Positions 36,637 to 45,944 of a DNA stretch of 64,000 bases are shown here, piece after piece. This DNA comes from Chersky-840 sp035604715 (lineage in GTDB: Bacteria > Actinomycetota > Acidimicrobiia > Acidimicrobiales > UBA8190): the NCBI GenBank assembly GCA_963731665.1, contig CAVSWP010000008.1, positions 186,001 to 250,000 of the forward strand, written 5' to 3'. The notes under the pieces are model-generated. The model was not told the DNA's origin. It searched no databases and saw nothing but the letters and a program-made list of their open reading frames with translations. Position 1 is the first letter of the stretch; each line of letters begins with the position of its first letter. Position numbers and translations under genes: made by a program.

Positions 36637-37233
36637 GTGAGCAGCCAGCTCGAAGCCAGCGTGAGCGAGGAGCGTGCCGACCGGCCCATGCGGGCCGATG
36701 CCCGCCGCAACTACTCCCTCCTCGTCGACGCCGCCCGCAAAGTGTTCGCTGAACACGGCGGCGGCGCATCCATGGAGGCCATCGCCAGGCAGGCGGGTGT
36801 AGGCGTGGGAACGCTCTACCGGCACTTCCCGAAGCGGATCGACGTCGTCGAGGCCGTATACCGCGACGAGGTGGACCTATTGGTGGGTTCGGCCGAGCGG
36901 GGCCTGACCGAGCTGGAGCCTTGGGCCGCTCTCGAGGCGTGGCTACGGGCCTACGTGGATTACGGGCGATCCAAGCGCACGTTCTTGAACGAGCTGCATG
37001 AGGCCTTCGAGAAGAATCCTGACCTGAAGCCGGCGTCGAGAGACCGCATCTGGGCTACTTGCGACAAGGTGCTGCGCCGAGCCCAGGAGGCGGGGGCTGC
37101 CCGACGCGACATCGACGGCGCGGACCTTATGCAACTCGTGTCGCCGATGTGCATGAACAGTACGCTCACCGCCGATCAGGGCGACCGCCTGATGGCCATG
37201 GTGCTCGACGGCCTGCGGCCGTCCCAGAGATAG
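36637..37233 (+). CDS. TetR/AcrR-family repressor
   Basis: A 198-residue TetR protein. The N-terminal HTH (RRNYSLLVDAARKVFAEHGG, then ASMEAIARQAGVGVGTLYRH) is textbook, followed by a helical ligand-binding domain. Divergent to an MFS exporter (35026-36524, broken), it should repress that exporter and itself through the inverted repeats in between. GTG 36637 has GGAGG 10 nt upstream. The exporter it controls is non-functional as sequenced. Confidence 0.93.
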   Translation: MSSQLEASVSEERADRPMRADARRNYSLLVDAARKVFAEHGGGASMEAIARQAGVGVGTLYRHFPKRIDVVEAVYRDEVDLLVGSAERGLTELEPWAALEAWLRAYVDYGRSKRTFLNELHEAFEKNPDLKPASRDRIWATCDKVLRRAQEAGAARRDIDGADLMQLVSPMCMNSTLTADQGDRLMAMVLDGLRPSQR

Positions 37234-37421
37234 CCGCGCTCTCGTCGTAGGTGACCCACTCCTCAAACCGGACCCAACGGCAACTTGTGGTTCACCAGTT
37301 CCAGCGATAGCTCGATCGGGCACAACCCCGAGGACGCAGAACTCGCTATCCCGGCATCCTTCCGGCGAAATCGGCCTTTCCCATCCTGGCCGCGGCAGGA
37401 GGCTGAGGGTGTCTTAGAACT

Positions 37422-37910
37422 TCAGCCGGACGGGAGATCGATATTCCGGCGCCACTTCTCGAATCGGTACTGGACGCCGCTCTCATCCTCGTTTTTGCTC
37501 TGTTCAAACTTGGTGAATCCGGTCCGATAGTCGGGGAAGAACTTGGTGCAATGAAAATCCTCGAGGACCTGGGTGATGTAGAGCTCGGCGGCTTGGTCGA
37601 TTGTCTCTGCAAATACAAAGGCCCCCCCGATGACCCACACATCTTCGTTGGGGTGACTCTTTAGCAGGTCGGCCAGGGTAGCGATTCCTTGAAAGCCAGA
37701 CCGCAGGGGACTCTGATCGCGGGTGAGCACGTAGTTGTCCCGACCGTGTAGTGGGGCGGAGAACTCGCTGTACGTGGCCCAGCCCATGAAAATGAGCCCG
37801 GTCGTGGTCTGGCGTTCGAAGTAAGCAGCATCGCCGGGCAACTTCCAAGGGATCCCCTTGTCGGTGGCGATGCCCCGGCGCGTGTCCATTGCAGCGATCT
37901 GGCGGATCAT
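37422..37910 (-). CDS. folA: dihydrofolate reductase
   Basis: A 162-residue DHFR fold: MIRQIAAMDTRRGIATDKG at the N-terminus, the substrate loop PWKLPGDAAYF with the conserved acidic residue (D27 equivalent), GWATYSEF and the VWVIGGAFVFAE cofactor segment. It reduces dihydrofolate to tetrahydrofolate with NADPH. ATG 37910 is chosen over the open frame to 38102. No thyA is adjacent, so it may be a secondary copy. It is divergent from a UBP zinc-finger gene. Confidence 0.85.
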   Translation of the reverse strand: MIRQIAAMDTRRGIATDKGIPWKLPGDAAYFERQTTTGLIFMGWATYSEFSAPLHGRDNYVLTRDQSPLRSGFQGIATLADLLKSHPNEDVWVIGGAFVFAETIDQAAELYITQVLEDFHCTKFFPDYRTGFTKFEQSKNEDESGVQYRFEKWRRNIDLPSG

Positions 37911-38100
37911 GGGAAAAGAGTCCTCGGAGCGCAATCCCAGACCAGAGCCAGCCTTACCGCGGAAACACAGCGTGTGAAACCGTGGCCGCAAGGCCGCCCG
38001 TGGCACGACGAGTTGGGGCTCATGGAGGACAACTTTATGCTGGTCCCAGACGCTATCTTTTTCCCCTACCGTCAACAGACACGTACCGGGAGGTGCAAAC

Positions 38101-38445
38101 ATGACGGATTCCTTAGATCCAGAGGTGCCACCAAGCGGGACCGGTTGCGTGGAGTGCCTCGCCTCTGGAGGTTGGTGGCTCCATCTCCGACGGTGTGCGG
38201 AGTGCGGTCACATTGGATGCTGCGACAACTCGCCCAGCCAGCACGCCAGCGCGCATGCGAACTCGTCGGGTCACCCTGTCATCTGCAGCTTCGAGCCTGG
38301 CGAAGATTGGTTTTGGAACTACCGGACAAATGCCTATGCGGAAGGGCCTCGCCTGGCACCACCGCAGCATCATCCCCTCGACCAACCGGTGCCTGGGCCA
38401 GCCGGACGGGTCCCGGCCAACTGGCAGGACCTCTTGGTGCAGTGA
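38101..38445 (+). CDS. UBP-type zinc finger protein
   Basis: A 114-residue protein with a single ZnF-UBP domain: zinc ligands C16, C19, C32, C35, C40, H48, H52 and H58 in the expected order (CVEC..., CAEC...C, HAxxH). The following ICSFEPGEDWFWNYRTNAYA is the usual end of the domain. In eukaryotes it binds ubiquitin tails; bacterial members are of unknown role. GGGAGGTG stands six bases before ATG 38101. It is divergent from the DHFR gene. Confidence 0.88.
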   Translation: MTDSLDPEVPPSGTGCVECLASGGWWLHLRRCAECGHIGCCDNSPSQHASAHANSSGHPVICSFEPGEDWFWNYRTNAYAEGPRLAPPQHHPLDQPVPGPAGRVPANWQDLLVQ

Positions 38446-38690
38446 TGACGTAATGGGTTGCGACCGCCTTGGGGTCCGGAGATCCTCCAATGCGGACCAT
38501 CGACCTCCGTCCTCCGGGACCCGGCGACGTGATTGTCGCGATGGGGGCGGGATGACCCGTTCGACCATATACAGGCACGCAGTACGACCCGGCCGTACCG
38601 TCCCGCAGCGGCCTCGACGCCTGCACGACTGAGCTGAGACTATCTCGTCGCTCTCGTTCACTGTAAGTAGACGACACGGGAGGTGCCGAA

Positions 38691-40157
38691 GTGTCGGGCA
38701 CCGGAGGCACGGGCGGGCCCTCGTCCGAGAATACGGACGGCGCCGCGCCGAAGGGGCCCAACGGAGGGACCGCCCTGCTGGCCACCTTGGCCATGGCACA
38801 GTTCATGGTGGTCCTCGATTTCACGATCGTCAATGTGGCATTGCCTTCGATCGAGCGCGGCTTGCACGTCGCGACGCCGACGCTGCAGTGGTTGGTCAGC
38901 GCGTACGCCGTCACCTTCGGTGGCTTCCTCCTTCTCGGGGGTCGGCTTGCCGACATTTTCGGCCGGGCCAGGCTGTACCGGATCGGGCTCTGCATCTTCG
39001 TACTCGCCAGCATCTCCGGAGGCCTGGCGGTGGAGCCGAGGCTGTTGATCGCCTCGAGAGCCATCCAGGGGCTCGGCGCCTCGATGCTGGCACCGGCGGG
39101 GCTTTCCCTCCTCGTCACGAGCTGGCCGGACGAGCAGCAGCGCAGCCATGCGCTCGGAATCTACGGGGCAGTTGCCTCGGCCGGCTTTGCTGCTGGCGCC
39201 GTGATCGGCGGCCTGCTCGTCGAGGCGAGCTGGCGGCTCGTCTTCTTCGTCAACGTCCCCGTGGGCGTGGTCCTGTTTGTGGCGTCCTGGCGCCTCCTTC
39301 CAAAGGATCCGCCGCGGCGCTCCGGCCGGCTCGACGTGGCCGGTGCGCTCGTAGTGACCGCCGGCGTGGCCCTGCTCGTACTCGGCGTGACGCGCGCCGC
39401 CGACACCCTCCAACCGACGCAGCCCTCCGTCGCAGTGAGCGTCGCCGTGATCCTTCTCATCGGGTTCGTCGTACGCGAGCGCAAGGTGGCCACTCCCCTG
39501 CTCAATCTCGACCTGCTCAAGGACCGAGCCATCCTCGGCGCCAACGTGTGACTGCTCGCCTACGGTGCCTGTAACGCCGGTGCAGTGTTGCTCGTGACGC
39601 TCTACCTGCAGGAGGGCCGGCGCCTCAGACCGCTTCTGACGGGACCGTGCTTCATCCCGCAGGCAGTCGGTGCCTTCGCCCTCGCGGGTCCGGCCTCGAA
39701 TCTCGTCCCTGCGCTTGGGCCTCGCCGCGCCCTCGCGGCGGGCATGTCTCTCGCCCTGGTCGCTCTCGTCGGCTCCGCACTCAGTGTCGCCCGCGGACCG
39801 CTTGCCGGGTTACTCGCCTCCCTGCTCGTCATGGGGATCTCGGCCCGCATCGTCCAGGTCGCCTCGACCCTGGCGGGGACCCACGGACCGGTGGCCGCCC
39901 GGGGCGAGGGCTCGGCCAGCGCGGTGCTGACGGCGTCGCGTCAGGTCGGCTCGGCGCTCGGTGTGGCCGTCGTGTCGGCCACCCTGGTCACTGTCCACGG
40001 GAATGCGAGCCACCGCACCGCCGTTGCCCTGCTGGTCGCGGCCGCCGTCGCCGTCGCCGGCCTGCTCACGACGCGAGTCGTCCCCAGCGGACCGGCGCAG
40101 CCGCTCTTGTTGCGCCTCGAGCATCTCTTCCCCCGCCACGCCGGCGGACTTCCCTGA
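38691..40157 (+). pseudogene. MFS drug exporter interrupted by an in-frame TGA
   Basis: A 14-helix DHA2-type exporter of about 488 codons read in one frame: MSGTGG...LLATLAMAQFMVVLDFTIVN, the MFS signature GGRLADIFGRARLYRIG, and later membrane helices. At 39549-39551 a TGA interrupts it (GANV*LLAYGACN), after which the same frame continues to the stop at 40157. No ribosome-binding site supports a restart at 39585. TGA is an ordinary stop elsewhere in the window, so this is a nonsense mutation, a sequencing error or, less likely, readthrough. Confidence 0.85.
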
Positions 40158-40302
40158 CTCTGCACCGAACCCAATCCCGATGGCTTTTGCAGGCTCCCCC
40201 CTTCAGCGCGCGAAGTTCCCACACTCAGGGCGCACACATTGCCAATGACACATCCAGGAAGACGGTCCGTCGAGGCCGGAGGAGTGCTCTAAGATCGACG
40301 AT

Positions 40303-40707
40303 ATGGTGCACTCGCCAGAACCTCAATGCCTGCTCAATGCGAGGCAGTTCTTTCTAAGCTTCTCGGTGCCCCTCGACGACGCGGTGCGACTACTCTCGCC
40401 GAACGTCGTCTTTACGGTGCCGGGGCATCACAAACTCTCCGGAGTGTTCCACGGGCCCGACGAAGTGAGAAGTCATATCGCCGAATTAGTCGACTATTCC
40501 AACGGCACATTCCAGGTGTTGCAGTGGTTGGATTGGATGATGGGCGAAACCCATATGACTGCGCTCCAGTACGCCCAGGCCCAGAACACCGGCAGGATCT
40601 ACCGGGGACACCATCTGTACCTTCTTGAGTCCGACCACGACGATCTTCTGTCCAAGATCCAGGTCTTCTTCGAGGATCAAGTGGCGGCTGACCGGTTCTT
40701 CACGTGA
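40303..40707 (+). CDS. SnoaL-like (NTF2-fold) protein
   Basis: A 134-residue small alpha+beta protein: a helix ARQFFLSFSV, then VRLLSPNVVFTVPGHHKLSG, a typical SnoaL active-site-loop start, and FHGPDEVRSHIAEL. It belongs to the NTF2-like superfamily of isomerases and cyclases. The substrate is unknown. Start at ATG 40303. It is not in an operon. Confidence 0.8.
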   Translation: MVHSPEPQCLLNARQFFLSFSVPLDDAVRLLSPNVVFTVPGHHKLSGVFHGPDEVRSHIAELVDYSNGTFQVLQWLDWMMGETHMTALQYAQAQNTGRIYRGHHLYLLESDHDDLLSKIQVFFEDQVAADRFFT

Positions 40708-41054
40708 GCCAACGCACCTGACGCATTACCTCCCGGGAGAGGTCTCGATACACGCAGATCTCCCTCATCCTCCGCCCGCAGGAGAAGAGACACGTCATGA
40801 ACCCGGCCCGACCCGGCTCCCGAAGAGCCCGGTCACTCACCGTACAACGGATGGAGGGCGCCTACGACGTCCTGACTGATTCTTGTGGGGCGGGCCGTTC
40901 CTCGGCCTGAAGAGGTCATCGAAATGCGTAATTGGCCGCCACCTGCTCAGATACGGGGGGCCTGGACTTCGACACCGAGGGGCGCGAGCGTGGTGCGAGG
41001 ACCGGCTCCCCGGGCGGGGCAGTGACAATCGGCCCGACGGTGAGGAGCTCGCTC
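40708..41054. other. stretch without recognised gene
   Basis: About 350 bases between the SnoaL-like gene and the VOC gene. Frames on either strand are short or Arg/Pro-rich shadows. A promoter for the downstream three-gene set is expected here but no convincing -10/-35 pair stands out. Confidence 0.35.
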
Positions 41055-41498
41055 GTGGACATGAAGCTCGAAGTGGTGGTGCTGCCGGTGTCCGACGTAG
41101 ACCGGGCCAAGCACTTCTATGAGTCGCTGGGGTGGCGCTCGGACGCCGATTTCCTCGGGGACGGGGGCTTCCGGGTCGTGCAGCTGACGCCGCCGGGCTC
41201 AGCATGCTCGATTATCTTCGGCAGTGGGGTCACCTCGGCCAAACCAGGCTCGGCTGAAGGTCTGCAGCTCGTCGTCACCGATATCGAGGCGGCCCGGGCC
41301 GAGGTGGTCGACCGTGGTGTCGAGGTGAGCGAGGTCTTCCATGACACCGGTGGGGTGTTCCACCATGCCGGCACTGAGGCGCGCGCTCCGGGTCCGGCTC
41401 CAGAGCACAAGACCTATGGGTCGTTTGCCTCGTTCAGTGATCCGGACGGCAACGGCTGGTTTCTTCAAGAGGTGACAACCCGCCTTCCGGGGCGGTGA
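41055..41498 (+). CDS. VOC-family (glyoxalase-like) protein
   Basis: A 147-residue VOC domain: KLEVVVLPVSDVDRAKHFYE at the N-terminus, FGDG-like FLGDGGFRVVQLTPPGS, and a C-terminal half ending FSDPDGNGWFLQEV, where the Glu is the usual metal ligand. GTG 41055 has GAGGAG at 41042-41047, better than the longer frame to 40932. It is the first of three closely spaced genes with a 61-residue protein and a flavoprotein, suggesting a redox or detoxification unit. Confidence 0.88.
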   Translation: MDMKLEVVVLPVSDVDRAKHFYESLGWRSDADFLGDGGFRVVQLTPPGSACSIIFGSGVTSAKPGSAEGLQLVVTDIEAARAEVVDRGVEVSEVFHDTGGVFHHAGTEARAPGPAPEHKTYGSFASFSDPDGNGWFLQEVTTRLPGR

Positions 41499-41558
41499 CC
41501 ATACGGAGAGTTGAAACTCGCCCCGTCGGCTTTCCTTCATAAGCAGGAGGTACCCCCG

Positions 41559-41744
41559 ATGCCAGCCACCTACGATTCCGCCATCGATCTGGCTGCCGCT
41601 CTCCGCCGGGCCGCGGATGCTCACGGCCGCCACGAAAAGGAGATCGGGCATCCCGACACCGACTGGCCGGATTGGTACGCGCAGTACATGGTGGACGAGC
41701 AGCCTGGGCTGTCCGGTCAGGCCAGCCCAGGGGCAAGCACATGA
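41559..41744 (+). CDS. small conserved-looking protein between VOC and flavoprotein genes
   Basis: A 61-residue protein (MPATYDSAIDLAAALRRAAD...) ending DWPDWYAQYMVDEQPG, which resembles short C-terminal tails or stand-alone partners seen near VOC and oxidoreductase genes. AGGAGG (41545-41550) is perfectly placed before ATG 41559, and its stop overlaps the flavoprotein ATG by 4 bp, so it is surely translated with it. Function unknown. Confidence 0.75.
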   Translation: MPATYDSAIDLAAALRRAADAHGRHEKEIGHPDTDWPDWYAQYMVDEQPGLSGQASPGAST

Positions 41745-43084
41745 GCAGCTACGACGTGATCGTCTTGGGCGCCGGCTCGCCGGGCGAGCACTGCGCGGGC
41801 GAGTTGGCCGACGGTGGACTGCGGGTCGCCGTGGTCGAGCGCCAATTGGTCGGTGGCGAGTGTTCCTACTGGGCGTGTATCCCCTCCAAGACGCTGCTGC
41901 GCCCGGGCGAGGCGGCTCAGGAGGCACGCGAGGCGGCGGCCAGCGCCAAAGTCGACGTTGAGGCGGCCCTGGCATATCGCGATTTCATGGTCTCGAATTA
42001 CTCTGATGCCGGCCAGGAGCATTGGCTGGCGGACAAGGGTATCGACCTGCTGCGCGGCACTGGCCGGCTGGCCGGAGTGGGTGTCGTGGAAGTGGACGGT
42101 GTGCCCCATAGCGCGCAACACATTGTCGTAGCGACCGGTTCGGATCCCGTCGTGCCACCGATCCCGGGCCTGGTCAACTTGGAGGGTGTCTGGACCAACC
42201 GGGAGGTGACCGGTATGAAGGCTGTGCCACGGCGCCTGCTGATACTGGGTGGCGGGCCGGTCGGCGCCGAGATGGCCCAGGCGGTGCGCCGTCTGGGCGG
42301 CGAGGTGGTCCTGGTCGAGGGGGCCGGACACCTGCTCGCCCGTGAGCCCGCGCCGCTGGGCGAGGCGCTGGGCGAGGTGCTGCACGGCGACGGAGTCGAA
42401 TTGGTCTTGGGTGTCCAAGCGACGGCGGCCCGACGAGACGGCGAGGACTATGTCCTGGCACTGGCTGACGGCCGCGAATTGCGCGGTGATCGCCTGCTCG
42501 TTGCCACGGGCCGGCGCCCCCGCGTGGACGGGATCGGCCTCGACACGGTCGGTATCCACGCCGACAAGCACGGCATCCCCGTCGACACTCACTTGTCTGC
42601 GGGCGAGGGGTTGTGGGCCGTCGGCGACGTCACCGGCGTGCGGTTGCTGACCCACGTGGGCAAGTACCAGGGCGAGGTCGTCGCCGCCAACATCCTCGGT
42701 GAGTCTCGCCAGGCCAACTACGAGGCCATTCCCAGCGTCGTGTACACCGACCCCCAGGCGGCGTCGGTAGGCGCCACCGAGGCCCCATTCAGCGCCACCA
42801 CCCCCCTGTCCGAGGTGGCCAAGACCGCCACCTACTCCCACGCCTACGCACAATCGAACGGCTTTCTGACCCTCCTCAGCGACGGCGACCTGTTGACGGG
42901 GGCCTACGCCTTGGGACCCGAGGCTGGCGAGTGGCTGCAGCAAGCCACACTGGCCATCCGGGCCAGGGTGCCACTCGACGTGCTACGGGACACCATCCAG
43001 CCGTTCCCCACGTTCTCAGAGATTTATGTCGCCACCCTCAAAGCACTCCACACACAGATCGGGGCGACGCGCCAAGTGGCCTAG
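41741..43084 (+). CDS. FAD-dependent pyridine nucleotide-disulfide oxidoreductase
   Basis: A 447-residue dihydrolipoamide-dehydrogenase-like flavoprotein: N-terminal FAD motif VLGAGSPGEHCAG (8-20), the redox-active disulfide CSYWAC (Cys41, Cys46) followed by IPSK, a second Rossmann motif LGGGPVGAEMAQAV, and the C-terminal dimer domain. The usual catalytic His-Pro-Thr near the end is replaced by PFPT (QPFPTFSE), so proton relay to the disulfide may differ; mercuric-reductase- or NADH-oxidase-like roles are possible. The ATG overlaps the preceding stop by 4 bp. Confidence 0.92.
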   Translation: MSSYDVIVLGAGSPGEHCAGELADGGLRVAVVERQLVGGECSYWACIPSKTLLRPGEAAQEAREAAASAKVDVEAALAYRDFMVSNYSDAGQEHWLADKGIDLLRGTGRLAGVGVVEVDGVPHSAQHIVVATGSDPVVPPIPGLVNLEGVWTNREVTGMKAVPRRLLILGGGPVGAEMAQAVRRLGGEVVLVEGAGHLLAREPAPLGEALGEVLHGDGVELVLGVQATAARRDGEDYVLALADGRELRGDRLLVATGRRPRVDGIGLDTVGIHADKHGIPVDTHLSAGEGLWAVGDVTGVRLLTHVGKYQGEVVAANILGESRQANYEAIPSVVYTDPQAASVGATEAPFSATTPLSEVAKTATYSHAYAQSNGFLTLLSDGDLLTGAYALGPEAGEWLQQATLAIRARVPLDVLRDTIQPFPTFSEIYVATLKALHTQIGATRQVA

Positions 43085-43212
43085 CCGGTTAGCCATGAAG
43101 GACACCAGAGCGGGAAGGGACCGGGGAAAGACGCACCATTGAGATTCGACGTTCCACCCGCAAATCATCACAGCGCCACACCTTCCACCTCCTGACGTCT
43201 CGAGAAAGGCGA

Positions 43213-44850
43213 GTGCCATTGCCACCGATCCCCCTCCGTCAGCGTCGGTCGTTCCAGAGGCTTCATGCGCACTACGACGACATCAAGGATCTGCACCTGC
43301 GTGACCTCTTCGCCCGGGACCCCGGGCGGGGTGAACGCTTCGTCGCCGACGCCGCCGGTCTCTACCTCGACTACTCAAAGAACCGCGTCACCATTGAGAC
43401 CATGGGCCTGCTGGTCGACCTGGCACGGGAGTCAGCCCTCGAGCAACGGCGCGATGCCATGTTCGCCGGCGAGCACATCAACGTGTCCGAGGACCGAGCG
43501 GTGCTGCACGTCGCCCTCCGCATGCCTCGGGAGACCTCGCTCGTCGTGGACAGGGTAGACGTGGTGCAAGAGGTCCACAAGGTGCTCGACGCCATGACAG
43601 CCTTCTCCGACAGGGTCAGATCAGGCGAGTGGAAGGGCCATACCGGCAAGTCCATCCGCAATGTCGTGAACATCGGTATCGGTGGCTCCGACCTGGGGCC
43701 GGTGATGGCGTATGAGGCCTTGCGGCATTACTCGCGCCGCGATATGACCTTTCGTTTCGTCTCAAATGTCGATTCGACGGACTTCGCTGAGGCCACAGCC
43801 GACCTGTCAGCAGAAGAGACCCTCTTCATCGTCTCGTCGAAGACCTTCGGCACGTTGGAGACCCTCACCAACGCCACCTCGGCACGCAACTGGGTGGTGG
43901 GCCAACTCGGAGCCGAGTCCGCGGTAGCCAAACACTTCGTCGCAGTCTCCACGAACTCCGAGCGAGTCTCCTCTTTCGGCATCGACACGGCCAACATGTT
44001 CGGCTTCTGGGACTGGGTCGGCGGGCGTTACTCCATGGACTCGGCCATTGGGCTCTCGACCATGCTGGCCGTCGGCCCCGAACGGTTCCGAGAGCTGCTG
44101 GCCGGGTTCCACGAGATGGACGAGCACTTCCGCAAGACGCCGCTCGAAACGAACCTCCCCGTCATCATGGGCATGCTCGCGGTGTGGTACGGGAGCTTCT
44201 TCGACGCGCAGAGCTCCGGGGTCATGCCCTATGACCAGTACCTGAAGCGCTTTCCTGCCTATCTCCAGCAACTCACCATGGAGTCGAACGGCAAGCACGT
44301 CACGCTCGAGGGAACGCCTGTGGACTACCAGACAGGGGCCGTTTACTGGGGTGAGCCCGGCACCAATGGTCAGCACAGCTTCTACCAGCTCATCCACCAA
44401 GGGACCAAGCTCATCCCAGTAGACCTCATCGGGTTCGCCAAGAGCCTCAATCCACTGCGCGACCACCATGACATCCTGTCCTCCAACGTCTTCGCCCAAG
44501 CACAGGCGCTCGCATTCGGCAAGACCGAAGAGGAAGTGCGTGCCGAGGGCACACCCGCAAACGTCGTGCCCCATCGGGTGATGGAGGGGAACCGCCCTAC
44601 CAACGTGCTGCTCGCCGAGATCCTGACCCCCCGCCTGCTCGGGTCGCTCGTGGCCCTCTACGAGCACAGCGTCTTCTCGCAGGGGGTGGTCTGGGGCATC
44701 GACTCCTTCGACCAATGGGGGGTAGAGCTCGGAAAGGTCCTGGCCACGCAGATCATCCCCGAACTCGAAAGCGGGAGCGAACCCCTCCTCCATCACGACT
44801 CGTCGACCAACTCGTTGATCCGTCGCTATCGCGCATTGAAAGCGCGGTGA
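43213..44850 (+). CDS. pgi: glucose-6-phosphate isomerase
   Basis: A 545-residue PGI with both SIS halves: IGIGGSDLGPVMAYEALRHY near residue 154, SKTFGTLETL near 212, GMLAVWYGSFFDAQ, and the active-site region VYWGEPGTNGQHSFYQLIHQ with its catalytic His. It interconverts glucose-6-P and fructose-6-P. The GTG start at 43213 has GAAAGGCGA upstream. It opens the sugar-phosphate cluster: gnd follows after 57 nt, then pgl, with rpiA opposite and zwf next. Confidence 0.96.
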   Translation: MPLPPIPLRQRRSFQRLHAHYDDIKDLHLRDLFARDPGRGERFVADAAGLYLDYSKNRVTIETMGLLVDLARESALEQRRDAMFAGEHINVSEDRAVLHVALRMPRETSLVVDRVDVVQEVHKVLDAMTAFSDRVRSGEWKGHTGKSIRNVVNIGIGGSDLGPVMAYEALRHYSRRDMTFRFVSNVDSTDFAEATADLSAEETLFIVSSKTFGTLETLTNATSARNWVVGQLGAESAVAKHFVAVSTNSERVSSFGIDTANMFGFWDWVGGRYSMDSAIGLSTMLAVGPERFRELLAGFHEMDEHFRKTPLETNLPVIMGMLAVWYGSFFDAQSSGVMPYDQYLKRFPAYLQQLTMESNGKHVTLEGTPVDYQTGAVYWGEPGTNGQHSFYQLIHQGTKLIPVDLIGFAKSLNPLRDHHDILSSNVFAQAQALAFGKTEEEVRAEGTPANVVPHRVMEGNRPTNVLLAEILTPRLLGSLVALYEHSVFSQGVVWGIDSFDQWGVELGKVLATQIIPELESGSEPLLHHDSSTNSLIRRYRALKAR

Positions 44851-44907
44851 CGCGAGGGTGGGAAGTGCTCTTGAGACACGCCACTACAACTGAAGGAGGG
44901 TAGTCCC

Positions 44908-45942
44908 TTGGCTTCGGACACACCAATGCAGCTCGGCATGATCGGACTCGGCCGTATGGGGGCCAATCTGGTTCGCCGGCTCATGAACGACGGGCACCGT
45001 TGCGTCGTCTACGACGTGAGCGCGGTCGCCGTGCAGGCGCTCGAAACCGAAGGGGCGACGGGTTCCAAGTCGCTCGAAGATTTCGTCGGCAAGCTGGAAC
45101 GGCCGCGGGCGATGTGGATCATGGTTCCCGCCGCCATCGTGCAGGGCACCTTGGACCAGCTCACCAGCCTGCTCGACGAGGGCGACATCATCATCGACGG
45201 TGGCAATTCCTACTACCGAGACGACATCGTGCGAGCCAAGCAGCTCGCCCGGAAGAAGATCCATTACGTGGACTGCGGCACGAGCGGAGGGGTGTGGGGT
45301 CTCGAGCGGGGATACTGCCTCATGATCGGCGGAGAGCCTGGCCCGGTCGCGCACCTCGAGCCGATCTTCAAGACGATCGCGCCGGGGGAGGCGAGCGCCC
45401 CTGCCACACCTCATCGCACCCGTCAAGGCGGGACAGCGCCGCAGGGCTACCTTCACTGCGGACCCAGCGGCGCCGGCCACTTCGTGAAGATGGTCCACAA
45501 CGGCGTGGAGTACGGGATGATGGCCGCCATCGCCGAAGGGCTCAGCATCATCGCCCACGCCGACGCCGGCAAGAGGGTCTCAACCGAAGCGGATGCCGAG
45601 ACGGCGCCGCTTCGCGATCCCGAGGTCTATCAGTACGAGATCGACGCGGCCGAGGTGGCCGAGGTGTGGCGCCGCGGCTCGGTGGTGGGATCGTGGCTCG
45701 TCGACCTCACTGCCGACGCTTTTGCCCGCTCCCCCGACCTCGGTGATTTCGCGGGCCGGGTTTCGGACTCGGGCGAGGGTCGCTGGACCGTAGAGGCCGC
45801 CATCGAAACAGGCGTTCCGGCCGCAGTCATCACGGCCGCCCTGTACGAGCGTTTCGAGTCCAGGGGCAACGGGGACTACACGGACAAGATTCTCTCGGCC
45901 ATGCGTTCGGAGTTCGGCGGCCATGCCGAGAAGAAGGAATAG
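44908..45942 (+). CDS. gnd: 6-phosphogluconate dehydrogenase (decarboxylating), short type
   Basis: A 344-residue short-form 6PGDH. The N-terminal Rossmann motif GLGRMGANLV is at 12-21, the substrate-binding CGTSGGVWGLERGY lies near 125, and GPSGAGHFVKMVHNGVEYGM carries the catalytic Lys and His-Asn. Short forms are commonly NAD-linked. TTG 44908 with AAGGAGG at 44892-44898 is the start; ATG 44926 is an alternative. It makes ribulose-5-P from 6-phosphogluconate. pgl starts 2 nt after its stop. Confidence 0.95.
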   Translation: MASDTPMQLGMIGLGRMGANLVRRLMNDGHRCVVYDVSAVAVQALETEGATGSKSLEDFVGKLERPRAMWIMVPAAIVQGTLDQLTSLLDEGDIIIDGGNSYYRDDIVRAKQLARKKIHYVDCGTSGGVWGLERGYCLMIGGEPGPVAHLEPIFKTIAPGEASAPATPHRTRQGGTAPQGYLHCGPSGAGHFVKMVHNGVEYGMMAAIAEGLSIIAHADAGKRVSTEADAETAPLRDPEVYQYEIDAAEVAEVWRRGSVVGSWLVDLTADAFARSPDLGDFAGRVSDSGEGRWTVEAAIETGVPAAVITAALYERFESRGNGDYTDKILSAMRSEFGGHAEKKE

Positions 45943-45944
45943 CC

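Noticed and set aside
39549..39551. TGA reassigned as a sense codon
   Set aside because: TGA ends most intact genes in the window, so global recoding is excluded; a mutation or error is simpler.
41717..42943. Long minus-strand frame opposite the flavoprotein gene
   Set aside because: An antisense shadow caused by high GC at third positions; no motifs.
43807..44796. Long minus-strand frame opposite pgi
   Set aside because: An antisense shadow of a strongly supported gene.
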